NCBI GenBank assembly: GCA_016184365.1
Contig: JACPCW010000074.1
Span: forward strand, 1 to 64,000
DNA length: 64,000 nt
From: Candidatus Rokuibacteriota bacterium
GTDB lineage: Bacteria; Methylomirabilota; Methylomirabilia; Rokubacteriales; CSP1-6
Direction: 5' to 3'
Positions 42,172-52,700 of this stretch are shown one piece after another. Below the pieces are notes generated by a model, which was not told the origin of the DNA, made no database searches, and was given only the letters and a program-made list of their open reading frames with translations. Numbering within the stretch: position 1 is the stretch's first letter; every line of letters starts with the position of its first letter. A program made the translations under genes and the position numbers.

Positions 42172-44276
42172 CGGACGAGCACGAGGTTGCCGAAGGCATC
42201 GCGCGCGATCGTCGCCTCCGGTGGCACGACGACCGTCGAATCGTAGCTTTCGACGACGAGCGGTCCCGGCCGCGCGGTCGTGCCGACGTCCGCGCGTCCG
42301 ATCACCGGCGTCTCGATCGGCGCCGCGCCCCGCCGGAAATGCACGGGCCGGGTGCGCGCCGCCGTCGAGGGCTCGTCCGCGACACCGACCGCCCGGAAAT
42401 CGAGACGCCGGTCGCTCAGCCCGCGGGCGACCAGGCGGACGTTGACGAGCTCGAGCGCCTCGTCGCTCGCGTAGCCGTACGTCGCTTCGTATTCCGTCTG
42501 AAACGCGTCGCGCAGCGCGCCGAGCCGCGCGGCATCGAGCGTTCCGCCGGGGAGCGGGACGATGAGCTCCGACGCCTGGCCGGCGTAGCGCAGGTCGGCC
42601 TGCGGCTCGAGCCGCGTGCGCGCGTCGTCGTATCCCTCCGCCGCCAGCGTCGCCACGGCCTCGCGGCGCAGCCCGGCGAGGCGCTCGCGCGCACGCTCGA
42701 GGGCGCCGGCATCGCCGAGCAGGCCGCCGGCGGCGCGGACGAAGTGGTGCTCGACGTCGCTGGCCAGCATGCCCACGGCGGTGAAGACACCGGGCGACAC
42801 CGGAACGAGCACGCGGCGGATCTCGAGCGCCGCGGCGACGTCGCACGCGTGGACCGGCCCGCTGCCGCCGAACGCGACCAGCGTGAAGTCGCGCGGATCG
42901 CGACCGCGCTCGATCGTCACCGCGCGGATCGCGCGCGCCATGCTCGCGTTCGCGACGTCGCGGACGCCGTGCGCGGCCTCGACGACGGACAGCCCGAGCG
43001 GCCGCGCGACGTGCCGCGTGATCGCGTCGCGCGCCAGGTCCGCGCGCAGCTTCAGCCGGCCGCCCGCGAGCTGCTCCGGATTGAGATAGCCGAGCACGAC
43101 GTTCGCATCGGTGATCGTCGGCGTGTCGCCGCCGATGCCATAGCAGGCCGGTCCCGGTCGTGCGCCCGCCGATCTCGGACCGACGCGCAGCAGGCCGCCG
43201 TCGTCGATCCACGCGATCGATCCGGCACCGGTCCCGACTTCCGCGAGGTCGATCGCCGGCACTTTCAGCATCACGCCGCCGGCCTTGATGAAGCGGCTCG
43301 ACGTGCTGATGCCTTCGCGGAACTCGTACTCGGTCGTGAGCGCCGGCCGGCCGTGCTCGACGAGCGCGGCCTTGGCCGTCGTGCCGCCCATGTCGAACAC
43401 GATCAGGTTCGGCTCGTCGATCGCGACGCCGAGCCGCGCGGCGCCGGCGACGCCGGCGGCCGGTCCCGAGCCGACGACGAACGCCGGCCGCTCCGCCGCC
43501 TGGCGGGCGCCCATCACGCCGCCGTTCGACGCGACGACGAGCAGCGGCGCGTCGATGCCGAGGCGCTTCAGACTCGCCGCGAGGGTGTCGAGATACCGGC
43601 GCATCACGGGCAGGAGATACGCGTTCGCGACGGTCGTGCTCGTGCGCTCGTATTCCTTGATCTCCGGCAGCACGGCGTACGAGGCGGTGACGTCGACGTC
43701 CGGGAAGCGGTCGCGCACGAGACGCTCGGCCTCCCGCTCGTGCGCGGGATTCGCGTAGCTGTTGATGAAGCAGATCGCGATCGAGCGGATCCGCGCCTCG
43801 ACGAGGTGCTGCGCGGCCGCGACCACCCCATCGCGATCGAGCGGACGCACGATCGAGCCGTCCGCCGCGATGCGCTCGTCGACTTCGCGCCGATGGCGCC
43901 GCGGCACGAGCGGCGGCGGCTTGACCCACGTGAGGTCGTAGAGGTCGGGCGTGCGCACCCGTCCGATCTCGAGCACGTCGCGAAAGCCGCGCGTGGTGAT
44001 CAGTCCGGTGGCCGGGCCGGTCTTCTGCAGCACGGCATTGGACGCGACGGTCGTGCCGTGCACGATCTCCCGGACGTCGCCCGCGGCGACGCCCGCGACG
44101 CGCAGCAACTCGGCGAGACCGTCGACCACGGCGACGCCGGGATCGTCCGGCGTCGACGACACCTTGCTGACGCGGAGCGAGCCGTCGGGAAGCGCGAGCA
44201 CGATGTCCGTGAACGTGCCGCCGATGTCGACGCCGACACGCGGCGCGACACGCGTGACGCGCGGCTTCGTGATCAT
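42168..44276 (-). CDS. hydantoinase A/oxoprolinase family protein (HyuA-like)
   Basis: The 702-aa protein shows the acetate/sugar-kinase-like ATP-binding fold of hydantoinase A: RVGVDIGGTFTDIVLALPDG at the start, VHGTTVASNAVLQKTG, the second phosphate motif FDMGGTTAKAALVEHG and FGGSGPVHACDVAAAL. It uses ATP for ring opening of a cyclic amide (hydantoin, oxoproline) or for related carboxylation chemistry. I use the ATG at 44276; another lies six codons upstream. With the B subunit and an MFS transporter it forms a three-gene unit. Confidence 0.93.
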   Translation of the reverse strand: MITKPRVTRVAPRVGVDIGGTFTDIVLALPDGSLRVSKVSSTPDDPGVAVVDGLAELLRVAGVAAGDVREIVHGTTVASNAVLQKTGPATGLITTRGFRDVLEIGRVRTPDLYDLTWVKPPPLVPRRHRREVDERIAADGSIVRPLDRDGVVAAAQHLVEARIRSIAICFINSYANPAHEREAERLVRDRFPDVDVTASYAVLPEIKEYERTSTTVANAYLLPVMRRYLDTLAASLKRLGIDAPLLVVASNGGVMGARQAAERPAFVVGSGPAAGVAGAARLGVAIDEPNLIVFDMGGTTAKAALVEHGRPALTTEYEFREGISTSSRFIKAGGVMLKVPAIDLAEVGTGAGSIAWIDDGGLLRVGPRSAGARPGPACYGIGGDTPTITDANVVLGYLNPEQLAGGRLKLRADLARDAITRHVARPLGLSVVEAAHGVRDVANASMARAIRAVTIERGRDPRDFTLVAFGGSGPVHACDVAAALEIRRVLVPVSPGVFTAVGMLASDVEHHFVRAAGGLLGDAGALERARERLAGLRREAVATLAAEGYDDARTRLEPQADLRYAGQASELIVPLPGGTLDAARLGALRDAFQTEYEATYGYASDEALELVNVRLVARGLSDRRLDFRAVGVADEPSTAARTRPVHFRRGAAPIETPVIGRADVGTTARPGPLVVESYDSTVVVPPEATIARDAFGNLVLVR

Positions 44277-44342
44277 GTCGGTGCACTGTATCATCGGCGC
44301 TCGTGTCCGCTCGGCACGCGACGCCAGAGCCGCCGTACGCGT

Positions 44343-44663
44343 GGGCTGCCGGTGCTCTACGTGCTGAGCGCGCTCTTCGGGCTCGGCTTCAGCGGCGTGA
44401 TGACGTCGATCTGGGTGTCGCTCCGCGAGCTCGTGCCGCCGCGCGTGGCAGCGACGTCGCTGGCGACCGTCGTGATGTTCGCGTGGATGGGCATGGGCTT
44501 CGGCGGCTGGTACGGCGGCCACGTCTTCGACATGACGGGCGGCTACACGCACTCGTATGCGCACGCCGTCGTGAGCGGCGTCGTCAACGTCGCGATCGTC
44601 GCCGCGCTCGTGCGGCACGTCGGCCGCGCGCGCGCGGCACTGGTTGCGCACCCTGCGGCCTGA
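44343..44663 (+). pseudogene. 3' remnant of an MFS transporter
   Basis: Only the last three membrane helices of an MFS protein remain: LPVLYVLSALFGLGFSGVM, then FAWMGMGFGGWYGGHVFDMTG and VVSGVVNVAIVAALVRH, ending in a TGA. There is no start codon or ribosome site for this frame, and the upstream bases belong to the divergent hydantoinase. The remnant ends 53 bp before a copy of the palindromic element, so the loss may be linked to it. Confidence 0.85.
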
Positions 44664-44716
44664 CATGGCGAAGTGGTCCTTTACCGCCTCGCGGCGCCAC
44701 ACTCAACGAACCTCGC

Positions 44717-44786
44717 GGAACGGCGTGCGGGCGAGCCCGCTGCGGCCGCCGTGGGCGGGACCGTTGACCAATTCCGCGAGACTCAT
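44717..44786. repeat. arm of the palindromic intergenic element (copy 2, half)
   Basis: The minus strand starts ATGAGTCTCGCGGAATTGGT and continues CAACGGTCCCGCCC, matching both outer arms of the element at 7199-7435. The second arm is missing. It lies between the truncated MFS remnant and the intact MFS gene at 44799. Confidence 0.75.
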
Positions 44787-44798
44787 GAGCGTGCGCTG

Positions 44799-46022
44799 AT
44801 GCATCGTACCCGCCTCATGGCGACGCTGTTCGTCGCCCAGGTCTGCGGCAGCACCGGCCACTCGATGAGCCTCGCCGTCGGCAGCATCATCGCGGCCGAG
44901 ATCACCGGCACGAACGTCTGGTCCGGACTGCCCGTCGCGATCGGCTCCGTGGGCACCGCGCTCGCCAGCTGGCCGCTCGCGCGCCTGATGGGGAGGTTCG
45001 GACGGCGTCCGGGGCTGGCGCTCGGTTACGGGCTCGCGGTCATCGGCGCGGCGGGCGGCATGGCCGGCGTCATCGCCGGGAGCTTCGCCGTCATGCTCGT
45101 CGGCATGGCGCTCTTCGGCATCGCGAACACATCGAACCTGCTCGCGCGCTACGCCGCCGCCGACATCACGCCGGTCACCGAGCGCGGCCGCGCGATGGGG
45201 CTGATCGTCTGGGGCTCGACGGCGGGGTCGATCATCGGACCGAACCTGATGGGCCTCGCGGTCCAGGCCGGCAGGCACGTCGATCTCAGTCCGGCCGGCA
45301 GCGCGTTCCTGATCAGCATCGCGGGCTACGGGCTCGCGATGATCCTCGTGCAGATCTTCCTGCGCCCGGATCCGCTGCTCATCGCGCGCGAGATGCAGGC
45401 GCGCGTCGCGACCGACCGCGCGCCCGCCGCCGCGCGGGAGTTCTGGACGATCGCGCGCGAGCCGCGCGTGCGCGTCGCGCTCGGCGCACTGACGCTCGGC
45501 CAGTTCGTCATGATCGCGACCACGTCGACGTCACCGCTCTATCTCCACGACCAGGGCCACGCGGTCGGCGTGATCGGCATCGCGGTGTCGATGCACCTGG
45601 CCGGGATGTACGTCGCGTCGCCGCTGTCCGGCTGGCTGAGCGACCGGTTCGGGCGCATGCCCGTCATCATCGCCGGCGGCGTCGGGCTCATCGGCGCGGT
45701 GCTGCTCGCCGGCTTCGTGCCCGGCCATCAGGGCGCGCTCGTCATCTTCGGCCTGTTCCTGAACGGGATCGGCTGGAACCTCTCGTTCGTCGCCGGCAGC
45801 GCCCTCCTCACGGATGCGCTCGCGCCGACGGAGCGCGCATCCGTGCAGGGACTCGCGGACCTGGCCCTCGGGATGTCGGGGGCGCTCGGCAGCACGGTCG
45901 GCGGCATGATCCTCGGCACGCTCGGCTTCACGGTGCTGAACGCCGCCAGCGCGGTCCTGGTCGTCGGCTCGCTATTCGCGCTGCGATTCGCGCGCCGGCC
46001 GGTCCGGCTGACGACCGCCTGA
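44799..46022 (+). CDS. MFS transporter
   Basis: This 407-aa major facilitator has the loop 2-3 motif LMGRFGRRPGLALGYGLAV, the loop 8-9 copy WLSDRFGRMPVIIAGGVGL, and a C-terminal half ending FTVLNAASAVLVVGSLFAL. The ATG at 44799 lies 12 bp after the repeat arm; the ORF track start at 44673 is inside the repeat. The substrate is unknown. The pattern of strong G/A/D motifs suggests a drug or metabolite exporter. Confidence 0.9.
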   Translation: MHRTRLMATLFVAQVCGSTGHSMSLAVGSIIAAEITGTNVWSGLPVAIGSVGTALASWPLARLMGRFGRRPGLALGYGLAVIGAAGGMAGVIAGSFAVMLVGMALFGIANTSNLLARYAAADITPVTERGRAMGLIVWGSTAGSIIGPNLMGLAVQAGRHVDLSPAGSAFLISIAGYGLAMILVQIFLRPDPLLIAREMQARVATDRAPAAAREFWTIAREPRVRVALGALTLGQFVMIATTSTSPLYLHDQGHAVGVIGIAVSMHLAGMYVASPLSGWLSDRFGRMPVIIAGGVGLIGAVLLAGFVPGHQGALVIFGLFLNGIGWNLSFVAGSALLTDALAPTERASVQGLADLALGMSGALGSTVGGMILGTLGFTVLNAASAVLVVGSLFALRFARRPVRLTTA

Positions 46023-46039
46023 GCGGTCCTCGGGCGAGT

Positions 46040-46249
46040 TCAGGCAAGCACGAGCGCGACCTCGTCACGCCGCTCGGCCTCGGACAGGCGCAACAGTTCC
46101 TTCCTCCGATGCAGGAGGTCGCACATCAGGCGATTGGTGATCGCCCATCCGGCCTCGCTGTCCCGCTGGCTCGCACACCAGTGGTGGAGCGCGTCATCCG
46201 TCGCGTCCGTCTCCAGGGTGATCGCGTTGCCGCACATCGCGCATGTCAT
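46040..46249 (-). CDS. small zinc-ribbon-like protein
   Basis: This 69-aa protein starts MTCAMCGNAITLETDATDDA with a CxxC pair, followed by a histidine-containing helix (LHHWCASQRDSEAG). It overlaps the preceding gene by ATGA, so the two Cys-rich proteins are co-translated. A zinc-binding role is likely from the cysteines; nothing more can be said. Confidence 0.65.
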   Translation of the reverse strand: MTCAMCGNAITLETDATDDALHHWCASQRDSEAGWAITNRLMCDLLHRRKELLRLSEAERRDEVALVLA

Positions 46250-46470
46250 CGTTGCCCCCATACCCCGCCGAGAGCGAGGCCCGAGAGGAGCATCACAACC
46301 GCCGCACCGCAGTAGGAGCATCGCCCGTCCGCGCACCGATGGCACTTCAGGCGCACGTCGCAGCCGCACACCGAGCACCGTGGCTGGAGGGGCGCCACCG
46401 AGCGCTGACGGAGCCTTCGACGCTCTGCGACCGGCGTCCCGGTCAGCCCAGGAGGAGAAGTTCTGTCCAT
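46246..46470 (-). CDS. small Cys-rich protein with a C-terminal hydrophobic segment
   Basis: The 74-aa protein has three CxxC-type pairs in a row (CSVCGCDVRLKCHRCADGRCSYC) followed by VVMLLSGLALGGVWG, which may anchor it in the membrane. A purine-rich ribosome site (GAGGGAGAGGGGGCG) precedes the ATG at 46470. Its partner is the small CxxC protein overlapping its stop. Confidence 0.65.
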   Translation of the reverse strand: MDRTSPPGLTGTPVAERRRLRQRSVAPLQPRCSVCGCDVRLKCHRCADGRCSYCGAAVVMLLSGLALGGVWGQR

Positions 46471-46784
46471 CGTGCGTCGCCCCCTCTCCCTCTCGTTCTG
46501 CCCGACTCCGCAATGCAAGAAGAGCGCCCAACCGCGCCGTATAGAGAAATCGATGAGTTATGACGGCGTGCCATGAACGCCTGGGTGATTGCTTGACGGA
46601 CGGCCGGATCGATCTGGCACGTCGTCGACGTCTTGCGCAGGAGCCGATCCGCAGCACGGACCACTCGACGGCGCCCGCGCCGGCGCCCGCATCCCGGTCG
46701 GTCGGATGGTGTACTATTCGAGTGGTACAGATTCCGTGCTCTGGCGATCCCGTCGGTCGTGCGCGTCCGCCGCCGCGCTCGCAC
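46471..46784. other. control region upstream of the glucan synthase
   Basis: This ~310-bp stretch separates the divergent Cys-rich gene from the glucan synthase. ORFs that cross it on both strands look like shadows. It holds the 20-bp motif at 46710-46729 and an extended -10-like TGGTACAGA within it. I see no other gene. Confidence 0.6.
46710..46729 (+). promoter_or_regulatory. shared stress-regulon motif, copy 1 (TGTACTATTCGAGTGGTACA)
   Basis: The 20-base site is symmetric at its ends (TGTAC...GTACA) and matches the sites at 56693 and 58861 in 12 or more positions. The right half contains TGGTACA, an extended -10-like element. It faces the glucan synthase. Confidence 0.7.
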
Positions 46785-49700
46785 GTGGTGTCCGGTTTCC
46801 CTCTCCAGAAAGGCGGCTTGCCGATCGCTCCGAAGTCCCTCGAGCCTCCGATCCGTGCCGAGATCTTCGGCATCGAGCGCTTCGAGCAGCACGCCGAGAC
46901 CCTCGCGGCCGCCCAGCGCGTGGCCGGACCGTCCGGCCGCGGCAAGCGCTTGCTGTCGCGCGTGGAAGACAACGGCCGCGTGCTGCGCGACTCGTACCGC
47001 GCGATCGCCGAGGCGATCCGCGAGGAGCGCGCGATCACCCCCGCGGCGGAGTGGCTCGTCGACAACTTCCACGTGGTCGACGAACAGCTGCGCGAGATCC
47101 GCGACGATCTACCGCCCGGGTACTACCGCGAGCTGCCCAAGCTCGCCGACGGACCGCTCGCCGGATATCCGCGCGTCTACGGGCTCGCATGGGCGTTCGT
47201 CGCCCACACCGACAGCCGCTTCGATCCCGAGACCCTCCGGCGCTTCGTGCGCGCCTACCAGCGCGTGCAGCCGCTGACGATCGGCGAGCTGTGGGCGGTG
47301 GCGATCACGCTGCGCGTCGTGCTCGTGGAGAATCTTCGCCGCCTGGCGGAAGCCATCGTGCGCGGGCGCGCCGCGCGCCAGGAGGCCGACGCGCTGGCCG
47401 ACGATCTGCTCGGCGTCGGCGACGGCGTGGTCACGCCCGCGGCGAAGGCGCTCGCGCACTACGAGGGCGGCCCGCTGATGACGGCGTTCGCGGTGCAGCT
47501 CGTCCAGCGGCTGCGCGAGCAGGATCGCGCCGTGACGCCGACGCTCGTCTGGCTCGACCGGCGGCTCGAGGCGCAGGGCACGACGGCCGAGGACATCGTC
47601 CGCGTCGAGCATCAGCGGCAGGCCGCGATGAACGTGACCGTCCGCAACGTGATCCTGAGCATGAGCCTGATGTCCGCGCTCGACTGGACGGAGTTCTTCG
47701 AGGCCGTCAGCCTCGTCGACGACGTGCTGCGCACGGGCCCGAACTACGGCGCGATGGACTTCGCGACGCGCGACGCCTACCGTCATGCCGTCGAGGACCT
47801 CGCGCGGGGATCGAGCCGCCCCGAGCAGGACGTGGCGCGCGAGACCGTGGCGCGAACGCGCCCGGCGGATGCGAGCGGCGACGATCGGCGAACCGATGCC
47901 GGCTTTCACCTGATCGGCGCCGGACGCGCGACCCTCGAGCTGGCGCTCGGCTACCGCGCGCCGCTGATGCGCCGGCTGCTTCGCGGCTATCTCGCGGCGG
48001 CGACGCCCGGGTATCTGGGAATGATCGCCGTGCTGAGCGGCCTCGTGTTCATGCTGCCCGTCCTCGCGGCCGGAGCTTCCGGCGTGGGGCCGATGGGCCT
48101 GCTGCTGCTCGCGTTGCTCGCCGTCATCCCGGCCTCGGACCTCGCCATCGCGCTGCTCAATCGAAGCGTCACGGCGCTCGTCCCGCCGCGCGCGCTGCCG
48201 CGACTCGAGCTCGGCGACGGCATCCCGCCGTCGCTGCGCACCCTGGTCGTCGTGCCGATGCTGCTGACCGATCGCGCCGAAGTCGCCGAGCAGGTCGAGC
48301 GGCTCGAAGTGCACTACCTGGCGAATCCGGACGGCGACGTTCGCTTCGCCGTGCTGTCCGACTGGACGGATGCGCCGTCGGAGGCGATGCCGGGTGACGA
48401 GGCAGCGCTCGGCGCCGCGCGCGAGGGGATCGCCCGTCTCAACCGGCGCCACGGCCTGGTGCCGGATGGCGGCGAGCGGTTCCTGCTCTTCCACCGCCGC
48501 CGGCTCTGGAACGAGAGCGAGCGGGTCTGGATGGGATGGGAGCGCAAGCGCGGCAAGCTCCACGAGCTGAATCGGCTTCTGCGCGGAGCGGCCGACACCA
48601 GCTTCGTGACCGGCAGCACGCCGCCCGCCGGTGTCCGTTACGTCGTCACGCTCGACTCGGACACGCGGCTGCCGCGGGGCGCGGTGCAACGGCTGGTCGG
48701 CACGCTCGCGCATCCGCTCAACCGGCCACGCTTCGAGCCCGCCGGACGGCGCGTCGTCGAGGGGCACGCCGTGCTGCAGCCGCGCGTGACGCCGCCGCTC
48801 CCCGGACTCGAAGGCTCGTTCTTCCAGCGGCTGTCGTCCGGTCCGGCGGGCATCGATCCATACGCCGCGGCCGTGTCCGACGTGTACCAGGACCTCTGGG
48901 GCGAAGGCTCGTACACGGGCAAAGGCATCTACGACGTGGACGCCTTCGAGACGGCGCTGGCGGGCCGGGTGCCGGAGAACGCGCTGCTGAGTCACGATCT
49001 GTTCGAAGGCGTGTTCGCGCGGGCCGGGCTCGTCACGGACGTCGAGCTGTTCGAGAGCGCGCCATCGCACTACGGCGTGGCGGCCGCGCGGCAGCACCGG
49101 TGGGCCCGGGGCGACTGGCAGCTCCTGCCGTGGATCGTCCGCAGCCGTATCCCGGTCATCGGACGCTGGAAGATGCTGGACAACCTGCGCCGCACGCTGT
49201 CCGCGCCGGCCGCCTTCCTGACCCTCGTGGTCGCGTGGACGCTGCCCGGCACGTCACCGCCGCTCTGGAGCGCCTTCATCCTGGCGACCGTGGCCGTGCC
49301 GGCGGTCCTGCCGGTGCTCGGCGGCGTGATCCCTCGCCGACGCGGCATCTCGAAGCGCAGTCATGGCCGCGCCGTGGGCCGAGACGTGGTCCAGGCGACT
49401 TCACACGTCGGACTCGCCGTCACGATGCTCGCGTACCAGGCCTGGCTGATGAGTGATGCGATCGTCCGGACGCTCGCGCGCCTGTACGTCACGCGCCGCC
49501 GGCTGCTGGAATGGATGACCGCGGCGCAGGCGAAAGCCGGGCTGCGTCTCGATCTGCGCGGCTTCGGCCAGCGCATGGGCGGCGGGCTCGCGCTCGCCGC
49601 CGCGGCGGCGCTCGCGGTGGCGTGGGGCCGGCCCGACGCGTGGTCGGCCGCGCTGCCCTTCGTGCTGCTGTGGCTCGCGGCGCCGGCGATCGCCCGATGG

Positions 49701-52700
49701 ATCAGCCTGCCGCGCAGCACCGCGCCGTCCCGGCCGCTCGCGCCGACGGAGGTGGAAGCGCTCCGGTTGATCGCGCGGCGCACGTGGCGGTTCTTCGCGA
49801 CCTTCGTCGGTCCCGACGACCACGCGTTGCCGCCCGACAACTTCCAGGAATCGCCGAGCCCGGTGATCGCGCATCGCACGTCGCCGACGAACATCGGGCT
49901 GTACCTGCTGTCCACGGTGGCGGGGCGCGATTTCGGCTGGCTCGGCACGGTCGAGACCGTCGAGCGGCTCGAGGCGACGGTCGCGACCATGAACTCGCTC
50001 GACCGCTTCCGCGGCCACTTCTACAACTGGTACGACACCGAGCACGGCCGTCCGCTCGAGCCCATGTACGTCTCGTCGGTCGACAGCGGCAATCTCGCCG
50101 GCCATCTCATCGCGCTGGCGCACGCCTGCGAGGAGATGATCGCCCGCCCGCGCCTCGACCGCGCGGCGCTCGCCGGCATCGACGACACCGCGCGGCTCGT
50201 CGGCGTGTCCGCCGCGGCCGTCGGCGGCGCCCGCCACGGCGGCACCACGCACGACCGGCTGACGCAGGCGCTCGACGGCGTCGCGGCGGCGGTCCAGGAG
50301 CCCCCGCGCGACCCGTCGTCGTGGGGCGCGCGGCTGGCGGCGCTGCAGGCGCACGCGCGCGCGGTGCTGGACGCCGCGCACGCGTTCGTCGACGAGGACG
50401 CCGAGCGCGCGCGGACGGACGTCCTCGTCTGGGCCGAGGCGCTCTGCGCCACCGTCGACAGTCACGCGCGTGACCTCGCCGCGACCGACCCGCTGGCTCC
50501 GCGCCTCTCCGCGCTCGCCGGGCACGCACGCGCCCTGAGCCGCGGCATGGACTTCGGCTTCCTCTTCGACCCGATGCGGAAGCTGTTCGCGATCGGCTAT
50601 CGCGTCGCGGACGGCAGCCTCGATCCCGGCCGGTACGACCTGCTCGCGTCGGAAGCGCGGCTCACGAGCTTCGTCGCGATCGCGAAGGGCGACGTCCCCG
50701 TGTCGCACTGGTTCCGGCTGGGCCGGTCCCTCACCCCGGTAGAACAGGACTCGGTGCTCGTCTCCTGGTCGGGGTCGATGTTCGAGTACCTGATGCCCGC
50801 GCTCGTCATGCACACGCCGGCGGGCAGCCTCCTCGAACAGACGTCCCGGCTCGTCGTGCGCCGGCAGATCGCGTACGGCGCCGAGCGTGGGGTGCCGTGG
50901 GGCGTCTCGGAGTCCGGCTACAACGTGCGCGACCGCCACATGACCTACCAGTATTCGAACTTCGGCGTGCCCGGGCTCGGGCTGCGACGGGGACTCGGCG
51001 AGGACGTCGTCGTGGCGCCGTACGCCACCGGACTGGCAGCGATGATCGACCCGGGGGCCGCGCTCCGTAACTTCCGGCGGCTGGCGGCGGCGGGCGCGAG
51101 CGGGGCGTATGGCTTTTACGAGGCGGTCGATTACACGGCGCCGCGCCTGCCCGAGTCGGCCGAGCTCGCGGTGGTCCGCGCCTACATGGCGCACCACCAG
51201 GGCATGGTGATCGTCGCGATCGCGAACGCCCTCCACGACGGCGCGATGCGCGCGCGCTTCCATGCCGAGCCGAGCGTCCAGGCGACCGAGCTGCTGCTCC
51301 AGGAACGCACCCCGCGCGGCGTGGCGGTCGCGCGGCCGCGCGCGGAGGAGGTCGAGGCCGCCGGCGATGTGCGCGACCTCGTGCCGCCGGTCGAGCGGCA
51401 TTTCACGTCGCCGCACGCGTCGACGCCCCGCACCCAGCTCCTCTCGAACGGGCGCTACGCGGTCATGCTGACGGCGGCCGGCTCGGGGTACAGCCGCTGG
51501 CGCGATCTCGCGATCACCCGCTGGCGTGAGGACGTCACGCGTGACGCGTCGGGGACGTACGTGTTCGTCCGCGACGCGGACAGTGGCGCGACCTGGTCGG
51601 CCGGGTACCAGCCGTGCGGCACCGAGCCAGACTCGTACGCGGTCACGTTCTCCGAGGATCGCGCCGAGATCGTCCGGCGCGACGGGGACATCACCACCAC
51701 GCTGCAGGTCATCGTGTCGCCCGAGGACGACGCCGAGGTCCGTCGCGTCTCGCTGACGAACTTCGGCGCGAGGAGCCGTGACGTCGAGCTGACGTCGTAC
51801 GCGGAAGTCGTGCTGGCGCCCCCCGCGGCCGACGCGGCGCATCCGGCGTTCTCCAACCTGAGCGTGCAGACGGAGTGCGTCCCCGAGCTCGACACGCTGC
51901 TGGCCCGGCGCCGGCCGCGGTCGCCCGGTGAGACCGAGGTCTGGCTCGCCCACGTGGCGGTCGTCGACGGCGAAGCGGCCGGAAGCCCGGAGTGGGAAAC
52001 CGATCGCGCGCGGTTCCTCGGGCGCGGGCGCGGCATCCGGAATCCCGCCGCGGTGCTGGACGGGACTCCGCTCTCCGGCACCGTCGGCGCGGTGCTCGAT
52101 CCGATCGTGAGCCTCCGGCGGCGCGTGCGGCTTCGTCCGGGCGCGACCGCGCGCATCACGTTCTCGACGCTCGTCGCGCCGTCGCGCGCCGAGGCGCTGG
52201 GCCTGGCCGAGAAGTATCGCGACGCGTCGACGTTCGACCGCGTCCGGACGCTCGCGTGGACGCAGGCGCAGGTCCAGATGCACCACCTCGGCATCGGTCC
52301 GGACGAGGCGCACCTCTTCCAGACCCTCGCCGGTCGCGTGCTCTATTCCGACCGGGCGCTCCGGCCGGCGCCGGACGTGCTCGCGCGTCACGCCGGCGGT
52401 CAGGACGCGCTCTGGGCGCACGGGATTTCCGGCGACCTCCCGATCGTCCTCGTGCAGATCGACGAGCCCGAGGACATCGGCATCGTGCGCCAGCTGCTTC
52501 GCGCGCACGAGTACTGGGGGATGAAACGTCTCGCGGTCGACCTCGTGATCCTCAACGAGCGCGCGCCGTCCTACCTGCAGGACTTGCAGTCGGCGCTCGA
52601 GACGCTCCTGCGCACGAGCCGGTCGATCGGACCGGACGACGGACACGCGCCCCATGGCCACGTGTCGATCGTGCGAGGGGACCGCGTGACGGCGCGGCAA

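Noticed and set aside
44673-44798. Extended N-terminus of the MFS protein (MVLYRLAAPHSTNLAERR...)
   Set aside because: That part is coded by the repeat arm; the natural MFS start is MHRTRLMATLFVAQVCG at 44799.
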